From JBBQUP01 sp038212305 (lineage in GTDB: Bacteria; Bacteroidota; Bacteroidia; Bacteroidales; Marinilabiliaceae): a stretch of DNA of 37,698 bases. Positions 26,282 to 33,984 of this stretch are shown here, piece after piece. The translations under genes and the position numbers were made by a program. The stretch is from the NCBI GenBank assembly GCA_038212305.1, contig JBBQUP010000023.1:1-37698 (forward strand), given 5' to 3'. The notes below the pieces were generated by a model that ran no database searches, was not told where the DNA came from, and saw only the letters and a list, made by a program, of their open reading frames with translations. The stretch's first letter is position 1. Each line of letters opens with the position of its first letter.

Positions 26282-27307
26282 TTATTGGATTACACCTTCA
26301 GGAAATTGCATGGTTACGCAATGTAATGATCCATGTTGTTTAATGAGGGTGGTGCAATCAATAGGCACAATATCATGATTAGGAAAAGCGATCATTAATT
26401 GGCTAACTGCCTGTGCATCGGTTTTAGTATTGTAAGTTGGTAAAAGTACAGCTCCATTAATAATTAAAAAGTTGGCATAGGTTGCTGGAATTCTATCTCC
26501 TTCAAAATAGACTGGTTCAGCCATGGGAAGTGGAACTAATTTGTATTTTTCGTTAGCATTGTTTGTAAAAGTTTTTAATTCATCTTCCATTTGCTTCAAA
26601 GCAGAATAGTGTTCATCATTTTCATTCTCGCAATGAACATAAGCAATGGTTCTAGAGTCACATAGTCGAGCTAAGGTATCAATATGACTGTCGGTATCAT
26701 CTCCCGCAAGATAACCATAATTTAGCCACAATACTTTTTTTATCCCTAATTCATATTTTAAAAGTTGTTCTATTTCGTATTTCGAGGAACCACCATTGCG
26801 ATTGGGCGATAATAAACACTCTGAGGTGGTGAGCACTGTTCCACTGCCATCCGATTCTAAACTACCACCCTCCATCACCCAGTTAAGCAAATTTCGATAT
26901 TGAACGGATGAATTAAAAGCTTGATTTTTAAATAAGTGCTGATTTATGAGGTTATCGTGATTCGCTGCAAATTTCAAGCCCCAACCATTGAACGTAAAAT
27001 CGAGTTGAATAGGCGTATCATTTTCTATAATCGTAATTGGGCCATGATCGCGTGCCCAAGTGTCGTTGCTAGGAAGTTCATAAAGCCTTAGATTTGATAT
27101 ATTGCTCTTATTGAGTGATTTGGCAACACACATCTTATCAGGACAAACAACCACTAAAATCTGACGTTTTAAAATTTCATGGGCAATGTTAATGAAGCAA
27201 GCCTCTACCTCTTCAAGCATATCAACCCAATCCGTATTGGCATGAGGCCATGTTAGCATAACGCCACTTTGAGGTTCCCATTCAGCAGGCAGTCTTCGTT
27301 GAGTCAT
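26282..27307 (-). CDS. aguA: Agmatine deiminase (peptidyl-arginine deiminase family)
   Basis: This 341-residue cytoplasmic enzyme has the expected length. The guanidino-modifying fold motifs are present: WARDHGPITI near 84; EGGSLESDG near 146; GDDTDSHIDTLARL, with the catalytic His and Asp; and the nucleophile Cys330 in GSLHCVTMQFPEG. The N-terminus LPAEWEPQSGVMLTWPH matches agmatine deiminases. The reaction is agmatine to N-carbamoylputrescine and ammonia, used in putrescine synthesis. No N-carbamoylputrescine amidohydrolase gene is in the window, though its partner is often adjacent in other genomes. Confidence 0.9.
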   Translation of the reverse strand: MTQRRLPAEWEPQSGVMLTWPHANTDWVDMLEEVEACFINIAHEILKRQILVVVCPDKMCVAKSLNKSNISNLRLYELPSNDTWARDHGPITIIENDTPIQLDFTFNGWGLKFAANHDNLINQHLFKNQAFNSSVQYRNLLNWVMEGGSLESDGSGTVLTTSECLLSPNRNGGSSKYEIEQLLKYELGIKKVLWLNYGYLAGDDTDSHIDTLARLCDSRTIAYVHCENENDEHYSALKQMEDELKTFTNNANEKYKLVPLPMAEPVYFEGDRIPATYANFLIINGAVLLPTYNTKTDAQAVSQLMIAFPNHDIVPIDCTTLIKQHGSLHCVTMQFPEGVIQ

Positions 27308-27321
27308 TGCAGTTTAAAAAC

Positions 27322-27355
27322 AAAAGCCGCTCCTCACTATCGATGAACGGCCTTT
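27322..27355 (-). terminator. Terminator after the aminotransferase gene
   Basis: On the minus strand AAAGGCCG pairs with CGGCTTTT (one G-T wobble) and is followed by TGTTTTTAAAC. It sits in the 65-bp gap between the aminotransferase stop and the agmatine deiminase start, separating the two genes. Confidence 0.7.
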
Positions 27356-27372
27356 ATGTGAGTTATACTATT

Positions 27373-28662
27373 TTATGATAGATCTTTACAAGCATTGTAA
27401 ATGCCTTCGAATACAGCTTCGGTATTATCAACAGATACTGCTGCAAAGGCAATTCGAAGTAAGTTATTTAAATTGATAACTCCAATGCTGTATTTCGAAA
27501 TTAATAATTGACGAACCGCTTCACCATCCACATTATTATTGAGTTTAACACACATAAAATAACCTGAATTATATGGTAGTGCAGAGAAATAAGTGTTGTA
27601 TTTAGTATTCTTCATTGCTTTTTTAACAGCTTCGTATCTGCATTTTAGCAAGTTAAATTTTTCTTCTTTCTCTGCTTGATACGTGTTGCTTTCAAAGGCT
27701 TTAAGAAGTAGCGATTGCGAAAGATTTGATGCATTGGATATGTTTCCCCTGATAGCTCCGGCGGTTTTATTTTCTAATGCTTCATAAAGTGCAGCATCGC
27801 CCCCTTTTATACCATAAGTCATGAATCCAACGCGGAATCCCCAAACATAATCTTCTTTGGTTGGGCCATCAATTTTTACGCACAACACATTTTCGTGTAT
27901 ATCGTTTAAATAAGCAAAGGGTGATTGACCATCAATACCTTCTTCGAAAACTAATCCAAAATAAGCATCATCGGAAAATATCACTATTTGTTTTCCTGTT
28001 TCAGCAGCCGATTTGATGATTTGAGTCATCGAAGTCATTTCTGAAAAAGTAGGAGAATAACCACTTGGGTTGTTGGGGAAGTTAAGAAGGAGTATCTTTT
28101 TTTGTCCACCACTTAATAATGCATTTTTAAATGCCTCTAAGTCAAGGCCTTCGTTTTTAAAGAAGTTGTAAGTAACAAAATTAGCACCATAGGCATTAAT
28201 AAGAGCCAAGTTATAATTGCCCCAATATAAACTGGGAACAAGTACTTCATCACCCTCATTTACAAATAAATAACCAGCCATGCTGATACCATGCGTTAAT
28301 GCATTGGTAACAACAGGCAAGCTCATTTCTTTACCTTTAACCGCAGGGTTTTTTTTATAAATCATCTCTTTCCAAATCTTCCTTATGTCTAAACGTCCAA
28401 AGCTTGGTGCATATGGAAACGAATATTGTGGATCGAGATTGATTTTTTCATCGATACAAGCTAATCGCATGGGTGAACCATCATCCTCAATGGCAGTACC
28501 AATGGTGGCATTTATTTTTGTTCCTTTCGCATCGGCCGATTGGCCTAATATTCCTTTTTTAGGAAAAAAAATGCGTTTTCCTCGTTCCGATAGTAAATTA
28601 AAAACGACAGGATTTTTCGACTGAATAATTGTGTTGAGTTCTTGTGCTTGAGGATTCATCAT
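27373..28662 (-). CDS. Class I/II PLP-dependent aminotransferase
   Basis: This 429-residue fold-type I aminotransferase has the conserved core of the family: NFPNNPSGY at 194-202; SDDAYFGLVFEEG at 230-242 (Asp and Tyr near the cofactor); the putative PLP Lys269 in GPTKED; and Arg277 in GFRVGF, eight residues on as in aspartate aminotransferases. The N-terminus contains a segment (INATIGTAIEDDGSPMRLAC) seen in a Bacteroidota/Firmicutes subgroup. The amino-acid substrate cannot be deduced. A terminator lies between it and agmatine deiminase, so it is probably a separate unit. Confidence 0.85.
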   Translation of the reverse strand: MMNPQAQELNTIIQSKNPVVFNLLSERGKRIFFPKKGILGQSADAKGTKINATIGTAIEDDGSPMRLACIDEKINLDPQYSFPYAPSFGRLDIRKIWKEMIYKKNPAVKGKEMSLPVVTNALTHGISMAGYLFVNEGDEVLVPSLYWGNYNLALINAYGANFVTYNFFKNEGLDLEAFKNALLSGGQKKILLLNFPNNPSGYSPTFSEMTSMTQIIKSAAETGKQIVIFSDDAYFGLVFEEGIDGQSPFAYLNDIHENVLCVKIDGPTKEDYVWGFRVGFMTYGIKGGDAALYEALENKTAGAIRGNISNASNLSQSLLLKAFESNTYQAEKEEKFNLLKCRYEAVKKAMKNTKYNTYFSALPYNSGYFMCVKLNNNVDGEAVRQLLISKYSIGVINLNNLLRIAFAAVSVDNTEAVFEGIYNACKDLS

Positions 28663-28806
28663 TAATTTTTAGGGATCAAACATGACAAAAGTACGGTTTT
28701 TTTAGCAATTACATTATTTCACTAAAGATGAATTTTTAAAAAAAGACAATTAGATTGTTAGACCGATTAATAAAATGTTATTTTCTCGAATCTATCTGAC
28801 TTCTTA

Positions 28807-28854
28807 ACCCATTACCCCATTAGCACATTAGCACATTACCCCATTAGCAAATTA
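28807..28854. repeat. Third octamer array (6 units) overlapping the NhaA 3' end
   Basis: Six in-phase 8-bp units read ACCCATTA, CCCCATTA, GCACATTA, GCACATTA, CCCCATTA, GCAAATTA, in the orientation of the 6283 array. The first base of the NhaA stop (28846) and the codons for its last residues Leu-Ile-Cys fall within the array, so the repeat fixes where this gene ends. Confidence 0.85.
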
Positions 28855-30187
28855 ACCTTTTTTTCAACGTGTATCTTAGAATTAAATATCCAATAAGACC
28901 TGCAACACTGGAACCTACAAAAATACCAGTTTTAGCTTCATTTAGTATATCAATAGAGGTAAAAGCTAAAGTTCCGATAAATAGCGACATAGTAAATCCA
29001 ATTCCTCCAATGAAACTTAAACCAATTATTGAATTAATAGAGGCATCTTCAGGCTTATCGGCCAGTTTTAGTTTTATTGCCAACCAAGTAAAAAGAGATA
29101 TTCCAATGGCTTTACCTAGAACAAGACTTACTGCAATTGCTGTTGATAAATAGGTAAAAGCAAATTCTTTTTCACCTGTTTCAGATATAAAAAACAATGC
29201 TACCCCAGCATTTGCTAAAGCAAAGAGAGGGAGAATAATGTAATTCACTAAACCTGTTAAAGAGTGCTCTATAGATTGCAATGGACTCTGCACTTTACGT
29301 GCATATTGTTCAATGTTATCAACGGCATCAAGCTGATTATCGGTTAATATGTATTTATGTGATTGTTCTTCGTGTTCAAACAATATCAGTTTTTTTCGAA
29401 TTTTGGGTACAAACTCTTTCATGTCCAGTTTTGGATAAACGGGGATAGTGAAGGCTACTAAAACGCCAGCAATGGTAGCATGTACTCCCGAGTTTAAAAA
29501 CAAAACCCAAATAACAAATCCTACACCAGTATAAAACCATAGATTTTTATTACCTAATTTATTAATCAAGAATAAGAAACCTATAAGTATCAGTGCTACT
29601 GAAAGATAAACAGTGTGTATTGAGCTGGTATAGAAAAAGGCAATGACCAACACAGCACCCAAGTCGTCAACGATGGCAAGTGCCATTAAAAAAACCTTTA
29701 AGCCTATTGGAACCCGCTTTCCTAGCAACCCCAGTACGGCTATTGAAAAAGCGATGTCAGTTGCCATGGGTATTCCCCAGCCTTTAGAAGCTTCGCCTGA
29801 TATATTAAACATTAAAAAAAGAATAATGGGCACCACCATACCGCCCAAAGCTCCAAAAAGTGGAAGAGCAGCTTTTTTAAGTGAGTTAAGCTCTCCAGCA
29901 ACAATTTCGCGTTTAATCTCAATTCCAACAACGAAAAAGAAAATGGCCATTAAGCCATCGTTAATCCAATGCGAAAGGTGTTTTTCTATTTGGAAATTTT
30001 CAAAGCCTAAGATAAATTTAGTATGATGCCATAATTCTTCATATGAGTGACTGAATGGTGAATTAGCCCATATAAGTGCCAATATGGTTGCAACCATTAA
30101 AAGTAGACCACCGCTTTTTAGTAGTTTAACATACTCATTAAAAGTTTCGTTTGAATTATTTTCTAGTGGGTTGTTTTTGTGATTCAT
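28844..30187 (-). CDS. nhaA: NhaA Na+/H+ antiporter
   Basis: This 447-residue inner-membrane protein has about 12 helices. It has the NhaA hallmarks: GIEIKREIVAGEL near the N-terminus, IPMATDIAFSIAVLGLLG, and the paired aspartates of ALAIVDDLGAVLVIAFF that bind the ion. It is longer than E. coli NhaA (388), with an extra polar loop around 255-300 (LILFEHEEQSHKYILTDNQ). It exchanges internal Na+ for external H+. The stop codon and last three residues derive from the octamer array, so the natural C-terminus may have been altered by the repeat. Confidence 0.93.
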   Translation of the reverse strand: MNHKNNPLENNSNETFNEYVKLLKSGGLLLMVATILALIWANSPFSHSYEELWHHTKFILGFENFQIEKHLSHWINDGLMAIFFFVVGIEIKREIVAGELNSLKKAALPLFGALGGMVVPIILFLMFNISGEASKGWGIPMATDIAFSIAVLGLLGKRVPIGLKVFLMALAIVDDLGAVLVIAFFYTSSIHTVYLSVALILIGFLFLINKLGNKNLWFYTGVGFVIWVLFLNSGVHATIAGVLVAFTIPVYPKLDMKEFVPKIRKKLILFEHEEQSHKYILTDNQLDAVDNIEQYARKVQSPLQSIEHSLTGLVNYIILPLFALANAGVALFFISETGEKEFAFTYLSTAIAVSLVLGKAIGISLFTWLAIKLKLADKPEDASINSIIGLSFIGGIGFTMSLFIGTLAFTSIDILNEAKTGIFVGSSVAGLIGYLILRYTLKKRLIC

Positions 30188-30275
30188 TTAATTATTTGTG
30201 AATGACTGTTTTCAAAATGAGAATAACGCAGTATTTGGAGTTTTCTTGCAAAGACTAATTAGTGTAACAATTACT

Positions 30276-30995
30276 CTACCTTTTTAGTTGAGTTTCTGCA
30301 CTATTTAATTTGTCAATTGTCCCAATATCAAACCATTGACCTTTCCAGTTTCGCCAACTTCTAATTGGATGTTGAGCTGCAATATTTAAGTAGCCCTGTG
30401 TAATTGAGAATTTGCGAGTTTCGCCAAGCAGTAAGAGCAATTCGTAATTAACAATTTGGATGCCATTAAATGCCCACGATTCTAAGTTGGGTGATTCTGT
30501 AACAATGATTCGCTCCTTAGTTGTCCGGTTTTCCCATCCACATAAACGCCCTTCTTTATTGAATAAAAAGTAGCGTTGTGTCTCACGGTCAGCCACCATT
30601 AAAGTCGCTACACATTTAGATTGATTGTGTAGTTGAACCATTTCGCTCAAATTGGCAGTTGTAACCACATCTGAATTTAAAATAAGAATGGGCTCGTTTT
30701 TGATGAAGTGTTTCTTTGCAAATAGTAAACCACCCCCAGTTTCAAGCAATTGTTCCGTTTCATCAGATACGATTATTTCGACATTTTTATTTGGATATTG
30801 CTTCAAATACGTTTTAATCTGATCGGCAAAATGATGCACATTGACAACAATTCGGATTGCACCTGCTTCAATTGCCTTATCTAAAGCATAACTTATTAAT
30901 GGTTGACCATTAAATTGCACCAAAGCTTTAGGCGAATGTTCTGTTAATGGAAATAAACGAGTTCCCAAACCTGCAGCAAAAATCATTGCATTCAT
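30276..30995 (-). CDS. Sugar-1-phosphate nucleotidyltransferase (MurU-like)
   Basis: This 239-residue cytoplasmic protein begins with the nucleotidyltransferase signature MIFAAGLGTRLFPLTEHSPK (residues 4-23), followed by ALVQFNGQPLISYALDKAIE. LILNSDVVTT supplies the metal-binding Asp. The length suits the short MurU/HddC class. Because an AmgK-like kinase gene lies about 0.5 kb upstream on the same strand, MurNAc-alpha-1-phosphate uridylyltransferase of the peptidoglycan-sugar salvage route is the best guess. Its ATG overlaps the stop of the 46-residue gene (ATGA), so they are coupled. Confidence 0.82.
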   Translation of the reverse strand: MNAMIFAAGLGTRLFPLTEHSPKALVQFNGQPLISYALDKAIEAGAIRIVVNVHHFADQIKTYLKQYPNKNVEIIVSDETEQLLETGGGLLFAKKHFIKNEPILILNSDVVTTANLSEMVQLHNQSKCVATLMVADRETQRYFLFNKEGRLCGWENRTTKERIIVTESPNLESWAFNGIQIVNYELLLLLGETRKFSITQGYLNIAAQHPIRSWRNWKGQWFDIGTIDKLNSAETQLKR

Positions 30996-31132
30996 TTCTT
31001 CTCCTTTATTTTCTCCGGTTTACAAAGCTTATCTTCTTTTTTTGAGGTGCTGCCACATTTACTGCATTTGTATTTATGCGAATCCTTTTCCTTGTTTGGT
31101 TCGTTCTTGTCCTTGCATTTTTTATCGCTCAT
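30992..31132 (-). CDS. 46-residue Cys-containing small protein (zinc-ribbon-like)
   Basis: This small gene encodes MSDKKCKDKNEPNKEKDSHK, then YKCSKCGSTSKKEDKLCKPE and KIKEKK. It is highly charged and has CxxC followed eleven residues later by another Cys, with a further Cys at position 6, so a single Zn site is plausible. Its stop overlaps the MurU-like start by 4 nt (ATGA), and codon use matches the surroundings. I do not recognise the family; a regulatory or RNA/DNA-binding role would be inference only. Confidence 0.7.
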   Translation of the reverse strand: MSDKKCKDKNEPNKEKDSHKYKCSKCGSTSKKEDKLCKPEKIKEKK

Positions 31133-31468
31133 TTTTAAAGAAGTTTATCGGTTTAATGTATAGAGTTTGATTTGTTGAGGGTAATTTGTTGAGGGGTTAT
31201 TGTTAAGGGGTTTATTGGTTTAAGTTAAGGTGTTTAGATGAGTATAAATTGATAATGTTTCGAGTTAAATTTCCTATAAAGCACTTACATCTATTTTTTA
31301 GATTTTTATTGGTTTATTGGTTTAATAGGACAATTGATAAATAGAGTTTTATATGATCGCTATTTTAGTCAATCAACTCGATAAACGTATAAACCTTAAA
31401 ATCATTTTCTAAGCAGTTCTCAACGCCTAAACTATAAACTTATAAACGTCAAACCCATCAACATCTCC
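31133..31468. other. Low-complexity gap with simple repeats
   Basis: No gene was found. The 31141-31240 part is TTTAAT/TTGAGGGG-rich simple sequence, and 31318-31325 repeats the GGTTTA word. The 14-mer TAAACTATAAACTT at 31428-31441 also occurs next to the octamer array at 2403-2416, so this gap seems to carry the same family of intergenic simple sequence. It separates the AmgK-RapZ gene from the small-protein/MurU pair. Confidence 0.55.
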
Positions 31469-32908
31469 TCAAATCATCTTTTTCATCTCCAACTCTACGT
31501 GTTTCAAATTTACTTGAATGGGATAGTTCGATTTAAGATACTGAGACATTTTTTCAGCACAAAATACCGATCGATGCTGCCCACCAGTACAACCAAAATT
31601 AATGGTTAAATGTTTAAATCCGCGACTCAAATATTTGTCGACCGATTGCTTAACTAATGCTTTCGTTAGGTCTAGGAATTGATCCATTTCAGCATGTCCA
31701 GCAAAAAAATCTTCAACCTCCTTGTCGCGACCTGTATTAGTCTGATATTCAGGATATTTGCCCGGGTTGGTAATGGCTCGGCAATCGAACACGAATCCAC
31801 CTCCATGTCCCGATATATCAATAGGAACGCCTCTTTTATACGAAAACGAATGGATGCTCACCTCAAGCACGGATTGTGGCGTCGCAATGTTTTTTAATAC
31901 TTCCGATTCAATAATTCCTTGCAGTGCCTCATTTAACGCTGGCGTATGAATGGGGAGTGGATGATTTTTCAATAAATACGACAAGTTGTTGATGGCGTGA
32001 GGTATGCTTTGTAGAAAATGCTCCTTTTTTTCATAAAAACCTCTAAAACCGTAAGCTCCCATGGCTTGAAGTATGCGAATTAATACATACCCATTAAAAT
32101 GTTCGCGAAATTCGGCTTCATCGACAGTGATTTTTGTTTTAAGCTTTGATATATAATAAGCTAATAATTCATTGCGAATGGATTGTGGAATGTCAGCTTT
32201 GGCATCATATAGCAACGATGCCAAATCGTATTGCAACGCGCCTAAACGGCCTCCTTGGTAGTCAATAAACCAAGGTTCGTCGTTCACAATCATAATGTTG
32301 CGTGACTGGAAATCGCGATACAAGAAGTAATTTGTTTCGGTTTGCATTAAGAAATTAATCAACGTATTGAAGTCATCCTCAAGTAATTGTTCATCAAACG
32401 AAATTCGAGCCAGTTTTAAAAAGTAATATTTAAAATAATGTAAGTCCCAAAGCATTGATTGATTATCAAAAGCTTGTCGAGGATAACATTTATCGAAAGG
32501 AACAACCTTGGCGCCATCGACTTGAATTTTAACCAATTGGTCGATGGTTTTTTTATAAAGCTGAATGAGTTCTTGTGGAAATGCTTTATCTTTTCTCATC
32601 CCTTGAATTAATGAAAACAGAGTTATGTCACCCAAATCTTCGCATAAATAGCAATCATTCGACTCGTCAATGCCAAATACCAATGGTACCGCCAGGTTTT
32701 TGGATTTAAGTGCTTTGCTAAATTCAATAAAGGCTGTATTTTCCTTTTTATCAGGATTATAAACCCCTAGAGCACTTTTATTGCGACCATTAATGCGTAC
32801 ATATTCTCGATAAGATCCTGATGCGGGTAGAGGAATAAATGAACGAGCTTCTTCGCCCGACCAGTTTTCGAAAAGAGAGATGAGGATTTGTTTTGTATTC
32901 GAATTCAC
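31469..32908 (-). CDS. AmgK-like sugar kinase fused to RapZ C-terminal domain
   Basis: This 479-residue cytoplasmic protein is a fusion. Residues about 1-320 form an aminoglycoside-phosphotransferase/AmgK fold, with YRDFQSRNIMI (catalytic Asp199, Asn204) and WFIDYQGGRLGALQYDLASL (metal-binding Asp216). This matches anomeric MurNAc/GlcNAc kinases. Residues about 348-475 are the RapZ C-terminal domain, including FVFDCRAITNPG and INFGCTGGQHRSV (439-448). The N-terminal Walker-A ATPase of RapZ is absent. In other bacteria AmgK and MurU act in sequence to recycle MurNAc to UDP-MurNAc, and a MurU-like gene lies 0.5 kb downstream here. The RapZ domain may sense an amino-sugar phosphate. Start 32908 is 11 bp after the DUF554 gene. 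Confidence 0.85.
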   Translation of the reverse strand: MNSNTKQILISLFENWSGEEARSFIPLPASGSYREYVRINGRNKSALGVYNPDKKENTAFIEFSKALKSKNLAVPLVFGIDESNDCYLCEDLGDITLFSLIQGMRKDKAFPQELIQLYKKTIDQLVKIQVDGAKVVPFDKCYPRQAFDNQSMLWDLHYFKYYFLKLARISFDEQLLEDDFNTLINFLMQTETNYFLYRDFQSRNIMIVNDEPWFIDYQGGRLGALQYDLASLLYDAKADIPQSIRNELLAYYISKLKTKITVDEAEFREHFNGYVLIRILQAMGAYGFRGFYEKKEHFLQSIPHAINNLSYLLKNHPLPIHTPALNEALQGIIESEVLKNIATPQSVLEVSIHSFSYKRGVPIDISGHGGGFVFDCRAITNPGKYPEYQTNTGRDKEVEDFFAGHAEMDQFLDLTKALVKQSVDKYLSRGFKHLTINFGCTGGQHRSVFCAEKMSQYLKSNYPIQVNLKHVELEMKKMI

Positions 32909-32919
32909 AGTTATAAGTT

Positions 32920-33606
32920 TTAAAAAAAGTATTGGTAAATTATTATCAATGGAATTGCAATTACAATAGCCAGAATCATATTGAGGATTCTAATTTTAGT
33001 CAAGTTTAATAGGTTTAAACCTATTCCAATGAGTAAAACGCCACCCACTGCTGTAATATTGTTAAGTAAGCTAATGCTTATAATCGACCCCGATAGCCAT
33101 GCAATCCAAGTTATTCCACCTTGATATACCAATAAAGGAATAACCGAAAAAAGCACGCCATATCCAAGTGCTGATGCAAGTGCCATTGCAGAAAAACCAT
33201 CTAAAATGGCCTTAGTTATTAATAGTTGGCTTCCATTTCCCATCCCCTCATCAATGGCGCCCATAATAGTCATCGATCCCATGCAAAACAATAAAAACGA
33301 AGTGGTTAATGCTTCATTGAATTGGTTACTTGTTGTTGGAAGAAGCGTTTTCAGACTTCTATTTAAGCGCGAAACCTTAGCTTCTAAATCGAGCCATTCG
33401 CCAATTAATGTTCCAATGATTAAGCTTAGAATTAAAACCAATACATGCTCAACTTTTAGCGCCATTTGCACTCCCAAAAACAGAGTGAAAAGCGCCACTA
33501 CCTGAATAATGCTTTGGAAGGTTTTTTCATTAATCCTTTTTTTTATTGCTATCCCAATAAACCCACCAATAAGTATTGTAATTACATTTATAATGGTTCC
33601 TGTCAT
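32920..33606 (-). CDS. DUF554 membrane protein (YdfK/YqgA-like)
   Basis: This protein of about 228 residues belongs to the DUF554 family, with six or seven hydrophobic helices. The conserved start is TGTIINVITILIGGFIGIAI. Later motifs include FCMGSMTIMGAIDEGMGNGS, the DUF554 hallmark, and KAILDGFSAMALASALGYGV. I start at ATG 33606 (TGTI..) because family members begin there; 33636 would add a poorly conserved MHIFERNMKF. Function is unknown, and transport has been suspected for the family. The 11-bp gap to the AmgK-RapZ gene suggests co-transcription. Confidence 0.85.
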   Translation of the reverse strand: MTGTIINVITILIGGFIGIAIKKRINEKTFQSIIQVVALFTLFLGVQMALKVEHVLVLILSLIIGTLIGEWLDLEAKVSRLNRSLKTLLPTTSNQFNEALTTSFLLFCMGSMTIMGAIDEGMGNGSQLLITKAILDGFSAMALASALGYGVLFSVIPLLVYQGGITWIAWLSGSIISISLLNNITAVGGVLLIGIGLNLLNLTKIRILNMILAIVIAIPLIIIYQYFF

Positions 33607-33937
33607 AAATTTCATATTTCGTTCAAAGATATGCAATGATGATTAAATATCTGTTTATTGAGTAAAATTTGAACTTCGAATGACGAAAATTCAAATAGCA
33701 AAAGCAAATTCTCTAAAAGAATAAAAAAAACCTTCTAAATACGTTTGGTTTTGGTAACATGAATTAACTTTTGACGAAGCATTAAAAAGTTTATTCTCTT
33801 TACAAATAACCATTGAATTTTTGAAATAAGGAATTCAAACCAAATGCAACTATTAAGCAACTAGGGTGAATTACCTTGCTGGCGTGTAAAGAACTTACAC
33901 CTTATTATAAATGGACTATGCACGACATATTAAAAAA
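33607..33937. other. Intergenic gap, no gene seen
   Basis: This stretch is AT-rich and non-coding on both strands. GTGTAA/TTACAC near 33883-33899 makes a weak stem. The only strong feature at its right edge is the terminator at 33938-33961. Confidence 0.4.
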
Positions 33938-33961
33938 GGCTGTCCTCAATTGAAGACAGCC
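33938..33961 (-). terminator. Rho-independent terminator after the phosphatase gene
   Basis: GGCTGTC (33938-33944) pairs with GACAGCC (33955-33961), and the TCAATTGA centre extends the stem. On the minus strand the stem is followed by six T, and it lies 24 bp past the stop at 33985. A-rich flanks on both sides could make it bidirectional. Confidence 0.85.
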
Positions 33962-33984
33962 CTTTAAAAATAGTGTTTGGGTTA

